Shown: positions 38,699-47,437 of the stretch, in pieces
How the letters are laid out: each line of letters opens with the position of its first letter
Position numbering within the stretch: the stretch's first letter is position 1
DNA from: Desulfuromonas sp.
GTDB taxonomy: Bacteria; Desulfobacterota; Desulfuromonadia; Desulfuromonadales; Geopsychrobacteraceae
Assembly: GCA_002868865.1 (NCBI GenBank)
Contig: PKUC01000023.1
Coordinates: 1-62,151 of the forward strand
Direction: 5' to 3'
DNA: 62,151 nucleotides
Translations under genes and position numbers: made by a program
Notes under the pieces: model-generated
The model's input: the letters and a program-made list of their open reading frames with translations, nothing else
Told to the model about the DNA's origin: nothing
The model's database searches: none

Positions 38699-39121
38699 AT
38701 GGAGATTGGCCGCCCGAGCGGAGGACGACGCAGCTCGCTGTCCCAGATCAACGTCACCCCGTTTGTTGACGTCATGCTGGTGCTGTTAATCATCTTTATG
38801 GTGACGGCACCGATGATGGATCAGGGCGTGGAGGTCGATCTGCCCGAAGTCGCAGAAGCGCCGAGTCTGCCGAGTCAGAAGGAGCCACTGGTGGTGACGG
38901 TGGAGAAGAGCGGGACGATTCTGATCGGTAAAAGCAAGATCGACACCGTCGAAAAACTGATCCCTGTGCTGCAGCAGGCGCTGAAAGAGAAAAAGGATCG
39001 AGAGGTTTATCTCGAAGCCGACCAGAAGGTGCCCTACGGACGTGTGGTTCAGGTGATGGCGGCGGTCAAACGTGCCGGTATAGAAAAGCTGGGTATGGTG
39101 ACACGCCTGCCCGAGGATTAG
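38699..39121 (+). CDS. tolR: Tol-Pal system protein TolR
   Basis: 140 residues. The N-terminal INVTPFVDVMLVLLIIFMV helix has the conserved proton-path Asp, and the periplasmic part has the ExbD/TolR fold (VYLEADQKVPYGRVVQVM). Its ATG directly follows the tolQ stop. Confidence 0.96.
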   Translation: MEIGRPSGGRRSSLSQINVTPFVDVMLVLLIIFMVTAPMMDQGVEVDLPEVAEAPSLPSQKEPLVVTVEKSGTILIGKSKIDTVEKLIPVLQQALKEKKDREVYLEADQKVPYGRVVQVMAAVKRAGIEKLGMVTRLPED

Positions 39122-39130
39122 CCCGCTGCG

Positions 39131-39985
39131 ATGAAAAATGCCAACCTAAAGCGCTGGCGCCGGATCCAGAGCCGTTTCGAGCCGGGCTTCACCCGGATGC
39201 TGCTGCTTTCCGTGGCGCTGCACCTGCTGTTTCCGGTGTTTTACACAGGGATGCAGGTTTTTGCGCCGGTTAAGGAAAAACCACCGGTCTACCGGGTCAA
39301 CCTCGTCAATAAACCGGTCAAAAAGCCGCAGTCCGGCCGTCCCGAAGCGAGCAGTCAAAAGGTTAAAAAGCCCCGCAAACTACCGCCCAAGCCGGCTCCG
39401 GTGGCCAAACCTGTAACTAAACCGGTGACCAAACCAAAACCGAAAGCGAAGGTTCCTCCCAAGACCAAGCCGGCTCCGAAAAAGAAGGTCCCTGCCACGG
39501 CACCGAAAAAACCACAACCGGTGACTGAACCCGTTATAAACCGTGTAGAAGAGCTGGCGCTGCAGCGTAAAATCGAGGCCCTGCGCCGTGAGAACGAACG
39601 GGAAAAACGCCTGGATGCGTTGCGTCAGCAACTGGCCAACGATGCGGTCAAGATGGAACCCTCGGTTGCGGCTCCGGTGGGGGAGGTCACAGGTAAGGGT
39701 GATGAGAAGGGGGTCTCGCAGGCGTCATACGTCAAAGCGTTTATCACCGAGCAGTGGCGCCTGTCGCGCTACCAGTTGCCCCGTCTCGATCTGGAGGCGG
39801 TGTGGATTCTGGTCTACAGTGCTGAGGGACGTTTGTTGCTCAAGGAGGTGGTGTCCGCTTCCGGGAATAAGGTTTTCGACGATTCGCTGCTGAGGGCGAT
39901 TCTGAAATCACAGGACCTCGGTCACGATCTCGGTGAAAAAACCGAGTTTGAAGTGACCTTTAATCTACGGGAAATGCAGGATTGA
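39131..39985 (+). CDS. tolA: TolA-like protein with TonB C-terminal domain
   Basis: 284 residues. One N-terminal membrane helix (around 22-42) is followed by a Pro/Lys-rich periplasmic linker with repeats of KPVTKP and KPAPKKK types (about 50-130), a short charged helix, and a TonB/TolA-type C-terminal domain (EQWRLSRYQLPRLD, then VVSASGNKVFDDSLLRAI). It spans the periplasm to reach Pal and TolB. Position in the operon makes TolA rather than TonB the likely role. Its stop overlaps the tolB start (TGATG). Confidence 0.88.
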   Translation: MKNANLKRWRRIQSRFEPGFTRMLLLSVALHLLFPVFYTGMQVFAPVKEKPPVYRVNLVNKPVKKPQSGRPEASSQKVKKPRKLPPKPAPVAKPVTKPVTKPKPKAKVPPKTKPAPKKKVPATAPKKPQPVTEPVINRVEELALQRKIEALRRENEREKRLDALRQQLANDAVKMEPSVAAPVGEVTGKGDEKGVSQASYVKAFITEQWRLSRYQLPRLDLEAVWILVYSAEGRLLLKEVVSASGNKVFDDSLLRAILKSQDLGHDLGEKTEFEVTFNLREMQD

Positions 39986-41283
39986 TGACGATTGTACGAC
40001 TTGTTTTGATTGCACTGATTTGCGGTGTACTGCTGGTGTCTCAGGCGGCTGCGGTCAAAATTGAGATTACCGCCCCCGGCGAGCAGAGTATCCCGCTGGC
40101 ACTGACGTCCTTTTTGCCACTGAATCAGGAAAATACAGAGATCGCCGCAGAAATCGACGCGGTTCTTCAGGCCGATCTGCAGCTGTCGGGACTGTTCAGC
40201 TTTGTCGACCGCGCCGCGTTTCTGTCCGATGCGTCGATGCTGGGACTGAGCAGTGTCAAGGTCGATTTTGCTCAATGGAAGCTGCTCGGGGCCGAGGCGG
40301 TCATCAAGGGGGGGTATCGGCTCGACGGTGACAGGCTGGTCGTTGAGGCACGGCTGTACGATGTGGTTTCACGGCGGATGCTGACCGGACGTCGCTATAT
40401 CGGCAAGCCGACAGAGGTGCGACGCATTGCGCACACCTTCGCCGATCAGGTGCTGAAAAGCCTGACCGGTAAAAAAGGACCATTTTCAAGCCGTATCGCC
40501 TACATTTCCAATCGGACCGGAAAAAAAGAGCTCTACCTGATGGATGCGGATGGGCACGGTCCGACCCGTTTGACCGATCACCGCACGATTGTTTTGAACC
40601 CCGACTTTTCACCGGTCAGCAAAGAACTGATCTTTACCTCCTATAAAAAGGGGAACCCCGATCTTTACCGGAAGGAGATCTATACCGGTCGTGAGGCCCG
40701 TCTGTCACACCGCAGCGGTTTGAACATCGGTGGTCGCTACAGCCCCGACGGTCGTGAGGTCGCCCTGACCCTGTCCCGGGACAAGAATTCAGAAATTTAT
40801 CTGATCGGCACCGACGGAACGATCCACAAACGTCTGACGACCCACTGGGGGATCGACGTTGATCCGAGCTGGAGCCCCGCAGGGGATCGGATCGCATTTG
40901 TCTCTGACAGGCGCGGCAATCCCCATATTTATATCGTCGATATCGAGTCGCTGGAGATTTCCCGCCTGACATTTGATGGTAAATATAACGCGACGCCAGC
41001 TTGGAGCCCCGATGGCAAGCGGATTGCGTTTTCGCGGCTGGAAGATAAGCAGTTTGATATTTTTACCATCCGTCCCGACGGGACAGACGAGCGCCGATTG
41101 ACCTTTGGGCCCGGTATCAAAGAGCATCCGCGCTGGAGTCCTGACGGGCGTTTTCTGGTCTATTCCCTTGATCTGGATGGGGAAAAAGCGATCTGCCTGA
41201 TGCGTGCTGATGGGACCGGGCAGGTGCGGATTTCGCCCCCGGGCGGTGATGACAGCCACCCGGTCTGGTCGGGCCAGTGGTAG
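39985..41283 (+). CDS. tolB: Tol-Pal system beta-propeller protein TolB
   Basis: 432 residues. A signal peptide (VLIALICGVLLVSQAAA), an N-terminal TolB domain (LPLNQENTEIAAEIDAVL), and a six-bladed propeller with repeated GxxPxWSPDG-type motifs (RYSPDGREVALTL, PSWSPAGDRIAFVSDRRG, PAWSPDGKRIAFSR, PRWSPDGRFLVYS). It is periplasmic and binds Pal. A TTG precedes the ATG in frame, but the ATG coupled to the tolA stop is preferred. Confidence 0.96.
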   Translation: MTIVRLVLIALICGVLLVSQAAAVKIEITAPGEQSIPLALTSFLPLNQENTEIAAEIDAVLQADLQLSGLFSFVDRAAFLSDASMLGLSSVKVDFAQWKLLGAEAVIKGGYRLDGDRLVVEARLYDVVSRRMLTGRRYIGKPTEVRRIAHTFADQVLKSLTGKKGPFSSRIAYISNRTGKKELYLMDADGHGPTRLTDHRTIVLNPDFSPVSKELIFTSYKKGNPDLYRKEIYTGREARLSHRSGLNIGGRYSPDGREVALTLSRDKNSEIYLIGTDGTIHKRLTTHWGIDVDPSWSPAGDRIAFVSDRRGNPHIYIVDIESLEISRLTFDGKYNATPAWSPDGKRIAFSRLEDKQFDIFTIRPDGTDERRLTFGPGIKEHPRWSPDGRFLVYSLDLDGEKAICLMRADGTGQVRISPPGGDDSHPVWSGQW

Positions 41284-41298
41284 AGCAGCAAGACACAG

Positions 41299-41326
41299 TT
41301 GTTTTTGATCGTGTATTTTGTATAAT
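41299..41326 (+). promoter_or_regulatory. Probable pal promoter
   Basis: TTGTTT (41299-41304), 16-base spacer, perfect TATAAT (41321-41326), in the 112-base spacer between tolB and pal. It gives the abundant lipoprotein Pal its own transcription. Confidence 0.6.
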
Positions 41327-41395
41327 GTTCGATGTTGTATAGTCTTGAAGACAAAGCTATGTTTGCTATCGCGTATGCGAAAGGAGTGGTTCATT

Positions 41396-41959
41396 ATGCA
41401 GAATAGGGCATTGATTCGCCTGTTTGTTCTCTTGGCTCTGGCGTTGATGCTGACGACCGGTTGCGCCAAAAAGACCGCCGTCGATGATGCAGCGTCATCT
41501 CAGACCGGCGTAACAGAGACTGTGGTTGATGATGCAACAGAGGCGGCATCCTCTTTTGAGGAGCAGGCCGTGACCGACAGTACCGCATCGGCCACACTGA
41601 CGGCCGCCGAGGCCGAGGTGCTGGTCCGCAAGCTGATGCGGGTTTACTTTGACTATGACCAGTATGTGTTGACGGAATCCGCCAAGGAAACCCTCTACGC
41701 CAACGCTCAGATCATGAAGGCGGCTCCAGCGCTGCAAGTGATCGTCGAAGGACACTGCGATGAGCGCGGTTCTGACGAGTACAATCTGGCGCTCGGTGAG
41801 CGTCGTGCGCTGGCGACCAAAAACCATCTCGTATCCCTCGGTGTTTCTGCCGATCAGCTGGGCACGCTGTCTTACGGTGAAGAGGTCCCTCTGGTGCTTG
41901 GTCGCAGCGAAGACGCCTGGGCCAAGAACCGACGTGCCGAGTTTACTCTGCAGCGTTAG
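41396..41959 (+). CDS. pal: Peptidoglycan-associated lipoprotein Pal
   Basis: 187 residues from the ATG preceded by AAAGGAG. The signal sequence ends in LMLTTGC, a slightly atypical lipobox with the acylated Cys. An acidic Ala/Thr/Ser linker is followed by the OmpA-like peptidoglycan-binding domain (VYFDYDQYVL, GHCDERGSDEYNLALGERRA, KNRRAEFTL) with the diaminopimelate-contacting Asp and Arg. Anchored in the outer membrane. A terminator follows the gene. Confidence 0.95.
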   Translation: MQNRALIRLFVLLALALMLTTGCAKKTAVDDAASSQTGVTETVVDDATEAASSFEEQAVTDSTASATLTAAEAEVLVRKLMRVYFDYDQYVLTESAKETLYANAQIMKAAPALQVIVEGHCDERGSDEYNLALGERRALATKNHLVSLGVSADQLGTLSYGEEVPLVLGRSEDAWAKNRRAEFTLQR

Positions 41960-41982
41960 TTCGTCATCAAAGCAAGATATCC

Positions 41983-42013
41983 AAAAGGGCCGTGCATCTG
42001 TGCGGCCCTTTTT
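41983..42013 (+). terminator. Rho-independent terminator after pal
   Basis: AAAAGGGCCG pairs with CGGCCCTTTT (10 bp, 10-base loop), with the T run continuing to 42013. It lies 17 bases before the cpoB start, so cpoB is read only by polymerases that pass it or by a promoter not seen. Confidence 0.8.
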
Positions 42014-42029
42014 CGTCAAGGAGGAAAAA

Positions 42030-42869
42030 GTGAAACGACTGATTTTCCCTGCGGCCGGGCTGTTGTTGATTACGGCGGGATGTTTGCCGCCGACGCAGGG
42101 CCAGGTTCAGCTCGAGCGTGATTTAGCGGAAATGAAACGTCGACTTGCCCAGGTTGAGCAGGGCAGTGCGAAGATAATCGAGGAGAGCGGCGGAATTTCA
42201 AAGCAGCAGATTGAGACGATCAATCGCCAGCTTGCCGAACAGCAGTCTGGTCTGGACGCGATCCGGGTCGATTTTCAGTCGATTTATGGCCGTCTGGATG
42301 AGCTGCAGCGCTCGGGACAGCAGGGTGTTGCCGATGTCGATCTGATTCGGGATGACATGAACGCCCAGCTCAGAGGCCTCGAAGAACGCATGTCTCTCCT
42401 CGAAGAGGCGGCGGAAAAACCGGTCCAGACAGCGCCTTCTGCACCGCCGGAGGTCCCTGCGCCCGAGGTTCCGAAGGATTCCGTATCCTCATCCGATACG
42501 ACAGAACGCATCTATAAGGCTGCGCTCGACAAGATCCGCATCGCGAAGGAGTTCGCCGGGGGGCGACAGGAGCTTGAGACGTTTGTAAAAGACTATCCCG
42601 GCCATGACCTGCACGCCAATGCGATGTACTGGATCGGAGAAGCCTTTTATGGCGAGAAGCAGTTTGAACGTGCGATTCTGCAGTTTCAGGATGTTATCCT
42701 GAGCTTTCCTGAACACCCCAAGGCCGCAGCGGCACTTTACAAGCAGGGCCTAGCGTTCCGTAATCTGAACGATCCTCAGAATGCGCGGACCACCTATCAA
42801 AAGCTGGTGGATCGCTTCCCGAAATCACCCGAAGCGGATAAGGCAAAAGCCCAACTGGAACAGTTGTAG
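42030..42869 (+). CDS. cpoB: Cell division coordinator CpoB (YbgF)
   Basis: 279 residues from a GTG with AAGGAGG upstream. The N-terminal sequence ends in LLITAGC, a lipobox, so this homologue appears to be a lipoprotein. A coiled coil (about 25-120; LERDLAEMKRRLAQVEQ, then IRDDMNAQLRGLEERMSLLEE) is followed by a Pro-rich linker and three TPR units (YWIGEAFYGEKQFERAILQF, AALYKQGLAFRNLNDPQNARTTYQKL). CpoB links peptidoglycan synthesis by class A PBPs with Tol-driven constriction. The open frame extends into pal upstream but is not real there. Confidence 0.92.
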   Translation: MKRLIFPAAGLLLITAGCLPPTQGQVQLERDLAEMKRRLAQVEQGSAKIIEESGGISKQQIETINRQLAEQQSGLDAIRVDFQSIYGRLDELQRSGQQGVADVDLIRDDMNAQLRGLEERMSLLEEAAEKPVQTAPSAPPEVPAPEVPKDSVSSSDTTERIYKAALDKIRIAKEFAGGRQELETFVKDYPGHDLHANAMYWIGEAFYGEKQFERAILQFQDVILSFPEHPKAAAALYKQGLAFRNLNDPQNARTTYQKLVDRFPKSPEADKAKAQLEQL

Positions 42870-42884
42870 CGGTGATGGTGGGGG

Positions 42885-44618
42885 TCAGTCCAGATCGAGA
42901 CGCCGGAAGGCTGACAGGACATCGTTCTGACTGAGAATACCGAGTAGCTTTTTGGGCTGCTCCGGATCGATGACCGGAAAGTAGCTGATGTTCCGTTTTT
43001 TCTGCAATGTTTTCAAGGCGTCCCGCAGCGGAGTGTCGGGCGGAATGGCGTGGTGACTGCTCGAGATCAGATCGTTGGCGACCAGTAGGTTTGACAGGGA
43101 CGCATCAAACAGCAGATTGCGGATTTCGGTGTAGTTGATAATGCCGACGAAGTTATCTTCGTCATCCACCACGGGAAATCGATCGTAGCGGCTATGGGCG
43201 ATCATGTGCAGCAATTCTTGAAAATGTGTGCCGTTGTGGATGGTTTCGACGTTACGGCGCATGACGTGACGGACCAGAATGTCGCCGGGATGTTCCATCT
43301 TATGCCCCGCCGGAAGCCCCAGCGAAGAGCGGAAGTGGTGGGCCACGCTGTGCAGCCCTTCCATGGCGCCCTGTGGCGCTCTTTTGCGCAGGACCGATAG
43401 GATCGGTACCTCGCCCGCCTTGACCAGCCCATGACGGACCGCCAGAGGTCCGAACAGCTCAAAAACGACCACCGATCCGAGAATAATCGTCTGAATTAGT
43501 GGCCCCCCTTCCGGCCAGCGGGCTGCCAGGGTTGACGCCAGACCGATCGCCATTCCAGCCTGCGCCAGCAGGGTCATACCGACCCAGGCCTGTTCGCGCT
43601 GACCAAACTGACCTATCCGGGCTCCCAGCCAAGCGCCGGTAATTTTCCCGAGCGTCCTTGAAATCACATACGCCACACCGAGCAGACCGATCTGGCTTAA
43701 TGTTTCGATGTGCAGGTTGGCTCCGGCCATGACGAAAAAAGCGACATAGAGGGGGTAATCGATTTCACTGAGAGATTTGATCAGTCGTGTCCAGCGCGGC
43801 GAGCTGTTGGAAAGAACCATTCCTAGCGCCATGCAGGCCAGCAACGGTTCGATATTGAGAGCGCGACAGAGGGCGACGGTGGCAGTCACGCCCCCGAGCA
43901 GCAGAATTTTGTGTTCGCTGGTCAGCTCGAGGCGCTGTGCCCACACCGACATGGCAAACCCGAAGCCACCACCGACAACGAGGGGCATCAGCATTTCACG
44001 CAGCAGACCACCGATGCCGGCTTCCGGAGTGATCAACAGATGGGCCGCCAAGGAAAAGCACAGCACCGACGCGAGATTGTTCATTCCGACTAGAGTCAGT
44101 ACAGAGGCCGTTACAGGACCCTCTGATTCATATTCGCGGATAACCATCATCGTTGCGGCCGGTGCGGTCGCGACGCCTATAATCCCGGTGAAGATGCCGA
44201 AGAACGTCGAGGTCTGCAGCAGACTGAGACCTCCCACCGTGGTGTGGAGAATAAACTGGTTGACGCTGAAAACGCTGATACCGACCAGCATTGTCGTGAC
44301 GAAGATTTCCGACAATGAAAACAAGGCGATGCGATGTTTCCAGCGGCGGAGATTTTCGGCTCGCAGCTGACCGCCGATATTCATAAGGATGAGTGCTAAG
44401 GCCACCTCTGTCAGCAGACGCAGTTCCGACAGAGCATAGTGGCTTACCAGGTGCGGCAGGCCGAAGATATCGGCAAATGAAGGGCCGATGAGCAGGCCGA
44501 CTATGAGGTAGCCGGTGACGCGGGGAATACGACACAGCCCGGCGAGTCGTCCGCCGATTAGGGAGCCGATCAGGATGACTGCGAGGGCACTGATAATGTG
44601 AAAAAAATTTTCCGGCAT
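42885..44618 (-). CDS. CPA2 cation:proton antiporter with two CBS domains
   Basis: 577 residues. About 12 membrane helices in residues 1-390 carry the Na+/H+ exchanger (Kef/CPA2) pattern, with FFGIFTGIIGVATAPAATMMV and MALGMVLSNSSPRW. Two CBS domains form the C-terminus (VMRRNVETIHNGTHFQELL with FPVVDDEDNFVGIINY; LRDALKTLQKKRNISYFPVID), likely sensing an adenine nucleotide or ionic strength. There is no RCK/TrkA-N domain. The start is at MPENFFHI for topology reasons; a TTG 27 codons upstream has a GAGG site and remains possible. Confidence 0.88.
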   Translation of the reverse strand: MPENFFHIISALAVILIGSLIGGRLAGLCRIPRVTGYLIVGLLIGPSFADIFGLPHLVSHYALSELRLLTEVALALILMNIGGQLRAENLRRWKHRIALFSLSEIFVTTMLVGISVFSVNQFILHTTVGGLSLLQTSTFFGIFTGIIGVATAPAATMMVIREYESEGPVTASVLTLVGMNNLASVLCFSLAAHLLITPEAGIGGLLREMLMPLVVGGGFGFAMSVWAQRLELTSEHKILLLGGVTATVALCRALNIEPLLACMALGMVLSNSSPRWTRLIKSLSEIDYPLYVAFFVMAGANLHIETLSQIGLLGVAYVISRTLGKITGAWLGARIGQFGQREQAWVGMTLLAQAGMAIGLASTLAARWPEGGPLIQTIILGSVVVFELFGPLAVRHGLVKAGEVPILSVLRKRAPQGAMEGLHSVAHHFRSSLGLPAGHKMEHPGDILVRHVMRRNVETIHNGTHFQELLHMIAHSRYDRFPVVDDEDNFVGIINYTEIRNLLFDASLSNLLVANDLISSSHHAIPPDTPLRDALKTLQKKRNISYFPVIDPEQPKKLLGILSQNDVLSAFRRLDLD

Positions 44619-44737
44619 AATTGTCTGTGGGAGCGGGTTGGGAAAGGCGTCCTTGGTGCAGAGAGCAACAGGATGGATCCCGAGCTGTGCACCGCGCAAT
44701 CACAGTCCTCATAAGACCACAGATCAGATGAAAGGTC

Positions 44738-44791
44738 AAAACACAAACGCGGCCACATCCCTGTTACGGGGTGTGGCCGCGTTTGTGTTTT
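44738..44791. terminator. Long bidirectional terminator hairpin
   Basis: A perfect 20-bp inverted repeat (44738-44757 with 44772-44791; core CGCGGCCACA/TGTGGCCGCG) with a 14-base centre, flanked by AAAA and TTTT ends inside the stem. It follows the sfrA stop by 16 bases and closes the sfrBA transcription unit. Confidence 0.85.
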
Positions 44792-44807
44792 GAGTTTAAA
44801 AAGGGCG

Positions 44808-47363
44808 TTATGCTTTGGTGACCGTGACTTCAGTGCGGTTACTGCCGTCGCGCAGCAGGCTCTGAATGCTGTTGGCACCACAGAAGTGATACGGCGCAAA
44901 CAGGACACCCTGGGGGACGGCAGTACTCACCCGGATCGTGGCAAGGGCGGTGCCCGACAGCGAGCTGAATTTTGCCGCTGCGCCATCTTTGAGACCCGCT
45001 GCCGTGGCGTCGAAGGGATTGATCTCGACACAGGCATCTGCCGCCAGTTCACGCTGTGATGGTGACCAGGTGGTTGTTGTTCCAAAATGGAAGATCGATT
45101 TACCGCTCAGCAGCTGCAACCCTTCGAGACAGTCGTTGCCGTCAACTGCGCAGTAGGTGAAGCTCTTCGATGCGGGTCTGAAGGGTTGCTTCAGGCAGGG
45201 CCGGTTGCGATCGTCACCGACGAAGCACATATCACCGTAAAGGCTGGTCAGCGCGCTGACTTCGGAGAGGATATCGGCACGACCCAGACTGAGAGGAGTT
45301 TTTGTGATGCGTGCGTAGAGGTCCGCGAGGATATCCCAGTCTTCTCTGGAATCGCCCACCGGGCGGATCGCATTTTCGAGCTGACGGACTCGGTGATCCA
45401 GTGAGGTGACGCTGCCGCTCTTTTCGGCGAACGAGGTGCCGGGCAGAACGATCTTGGCGATGGAGGTCAGTTCCGTCGGCAGGATGTCCTGAACAATCAG
45501 GCAGTCGACCTTTTCCAGCGCCTTCTGCCAGCGCGATGCATTGGGGTAGCTCAGCGGATTGGTGGCCGCCAGATAGAGGACCTTTATTTTGCCGGACTCC
45601 ATTCCCTGGAGGATACCGTCGGCATCCAGACCGCCATTTGGCAGTTCGACGTTCCAGGTTTTTCCGAAGGTTCCGGCGTTGTCCGCGTAGTTGAGGTAAC
45701 CCGGCAGACCTTCGGGGTAAACTCCCATATCGAGCAGGCCCTGCATGTTGCCTTTTTCGTCCAGCGGGAATAGGCCGCCGGATTCGCCGCGCAGGGCACC
45801 TGTCAGGATTGCCAGATTGGCGATGGCTGCAGCTTTCTTCTCTCCCTGCGCGCTTTTGGTGATATCGGCACCGAAGATCAGAGCCACGGTTGCTGCCTGG
45901 CCGATATACTGGGCAGCCTCTTCGAGTTGAAACAGGCTGAGACCGGTGGCTTCGACGGCGTTCTGCAGGTCGATTCCGGCGAGGTGCTGTTTGAGCTCGT
46001 TCAGGTTGCCGACCGACAGGTTGAGGTAGTCTTCGTCCACCAAACCCTTGTCGATCAGCAGGCGACAGAGTGCATTGGCCAGCTGAATCTCGCTGCCGGG
46101 CAGGTAGTTGAGAAAACTGTTGGCGAACTTCTTCAGTTGTATCTGGCGCATGTTGGCGACGACCAGCTTGCCGGTCCCTTTGCGGGTCGCTTGCTGAATC
46201 TGCCAGTCGACCGCTGGGGCTTCGGCGGTCGGATCCGCACCGAACACCAGCACCGCTTCTGCGCCAGCGATGCCACTGATCAGGTTGCTGGCGCCGTGCA
46301 GACCGAGGACATCGTCAAGGGCCTTGAGAGCGCGAAGCGCACCGTAGCGGGCCTCCGAGTCGATATTGTTGCTGCCGATGGCTGCGCGGAACAGCTTCTG
46401 AAACAGGTAGTTTTCTTCGTTGGTCAGTCGTGCAGAAGAAAGACCGGCGACCGATTCGGCACCCATGGTGTTACGGGCCTGCTCGATCGCACTGGCCGCC
46501 TGAGTCAGCGCATCGTCCCACGATGCGGGTTGCTGGTCGACAAGCGGTTCCTTCAGACGCTGTGGGCTGTTGATATAGCCGTGCGCGAAGAAACCACCGG
46601 TGCAGAGGTTGCCGTTATTGGTCGTGCCCTCATCGTCCGAAGTGACTCTGAAAACCTCGTCACCTTGAACATTCAGGTCGATTTGACAATGACTGCCGCA
46701 CTGGGTGCAGACCGAGGGGACCTTGCGCAATGCCCAGGGACGGGCCTTGAACTTGAACGGTTTGGAGATCATGGTTCCGGTGGGACAGGCCGACACACAG
46801 TTGCCGCAGAAGATGCAGCTGTCGAGGTCCTTGTCGATGAATGCGCGATCACCCTTGTCGTTGACCGACAGAGAGTCGGCACCAACCACTTCGTGGCAGA
46901 CCTTGACGCATTTTTCGCACATGACACAGCGGTTGGGAACTTGTTGAATCAGCGGCCAGTGATCGATGGTCTCGGGGTTGACATCTTCGGCCTTGAACTC
47001 CTGGCGGTTAACGCCCAGTTCGTAGCAGGTGTTCTGCAGGTCGCACTCGCCTCCGGCATCACAGACCGGGCAGTCGAGGGGGTGGTTGACCAGGATCAGT
47101 TCCATGATCTGCTTGCGGATCGTGGTCAGCTCTGCAGACTGGGTCTTTACGACGATCCCTTCTTTGACCGGTGTGTTGCACGCGGTCATCGGTCGGTCGA
47201 TCCCCTTGATTTTAACCGCACAGATCCGACAGGCACCGGTCGGGGAGACCTTCTGCAGCCAGCAGAGAGTCGGAATGGAGATGCCCACCTCGCGGGCGGC
47301 GTCAAGAATTGTCGTCTCAGCAGGTACGCTGACCTGCTTGCCGTCAATCGTCAAACTGACCAT
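44808..47363 (-). CDS. sfrA: SfrA/NuoG-like iron-sulfur molybdopterin-fold oxidoreductase subunit
   Basis: 851 residues. In order: a 2Fe-2S ferredoxin domain (Cys in PTLCWLQKVSPTGACRIC), the NuoG-type C-terminal-of-ferredoxin block (HPLDCPVCDAGGECDLQ), two [4Fe-4S] ferredoxin motifs (CVMCEKCVKVC, CIFCGNCVSACP), a further [4Fe-4S] site (CTQCGSHC to LCTGG), and a molybdopterin oxidoreductase fold that may lack the cofactor as in NuoG. It resembles the alpha subunit of Geobacter SfrAB, which links NADPH oxidation to internal redox balance. GAGGTG precedes the ATG. Downstream partner of sfrB. It could also be called a formate-dehydrogenase-like or NADH dehydrogenase subunit. Confidence 0.8.
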   Translation of the reverse strand: MVSLTIDGKQVSVPAETTILDAAREVGISIPTLCWLQKVSPTGACRICAVKIKGIDRPMTACNTPVKEGIVVKTQSAELTTIRKQIMELILVNHPLDCPVCDAGGECDLQNTCYELGVNRQEFKAEDVNPETIDHWPLIQQVPNRCVMCEKCVKVCHEVVGADSLSVNDKGDRAFIDKDLDSCIFCGNCVSACPTGTMISKPFKFKARPWALRKVPSVCTQCGSHCQIDLNVQGDEVFRVTSDDEGTTNNGNLCTGGFFAHGYINSPQRLKEPLVDQQPASWDDALTQAASAIEQARNTMGAESVAGLSSARLTNEENYLFQKLFRAAIGSNNIDSEARYGALRALKALDDVLGLHGASNLISGIAGAEAVLVFGADPTAEAPAVDWQIQQATRKGTGKLVVANMRQIQLKKFANSFLNYLPGSEIQLANALCRLLIDKGLVDEDYLNLSVGNLNELKQHLAGIDLQNAVEATGLSLFQLEEAAQYIGQAATVALIFGADITKSAQGEKKAAAIANLAILTGALRGESGGLFPLDEKGNMQGLLDMGVYPEGLPGYLNYADNAGTFGKTWNVELPNGGLDADGILQGMESGKIKVLYLAATNPLSYPNASRWQKALEKVDCLIVQDILPTELTSIAKIVLPGTSFAEKSGSVTSLDHRVRQLENAIRPVGDSREDWDILADLYARITKTPLSLGRADILSEVSALTSLYGDMCFVGDDRNRPCLKQPFRPASKSFTYCAVDGNDCLEGLQLLSGKSIFHFGTTTTWSPSQRELAADACVEINPFDATAAGLKDGAAAKFSSLSGTALATIRVSTAVPQGVLFAPYHFCGANSIQSLLRDGSNRTEVTVTKA

Positions 47364-47437
47364 ATGTATTCACCTCAAAGTGCGACAGGACGAAGGCTCG
47401 TCTGCCTGTATCTGATAGTTACTTTTTATGCTCTCAA

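Noticed and set aside
39400-39520. Short repeats in tolA as a DNA repeat element or CRISPR
   Set aside because: They are degenerate Pro/Lys codon repeats of the TolA linker without spacers of constant length.
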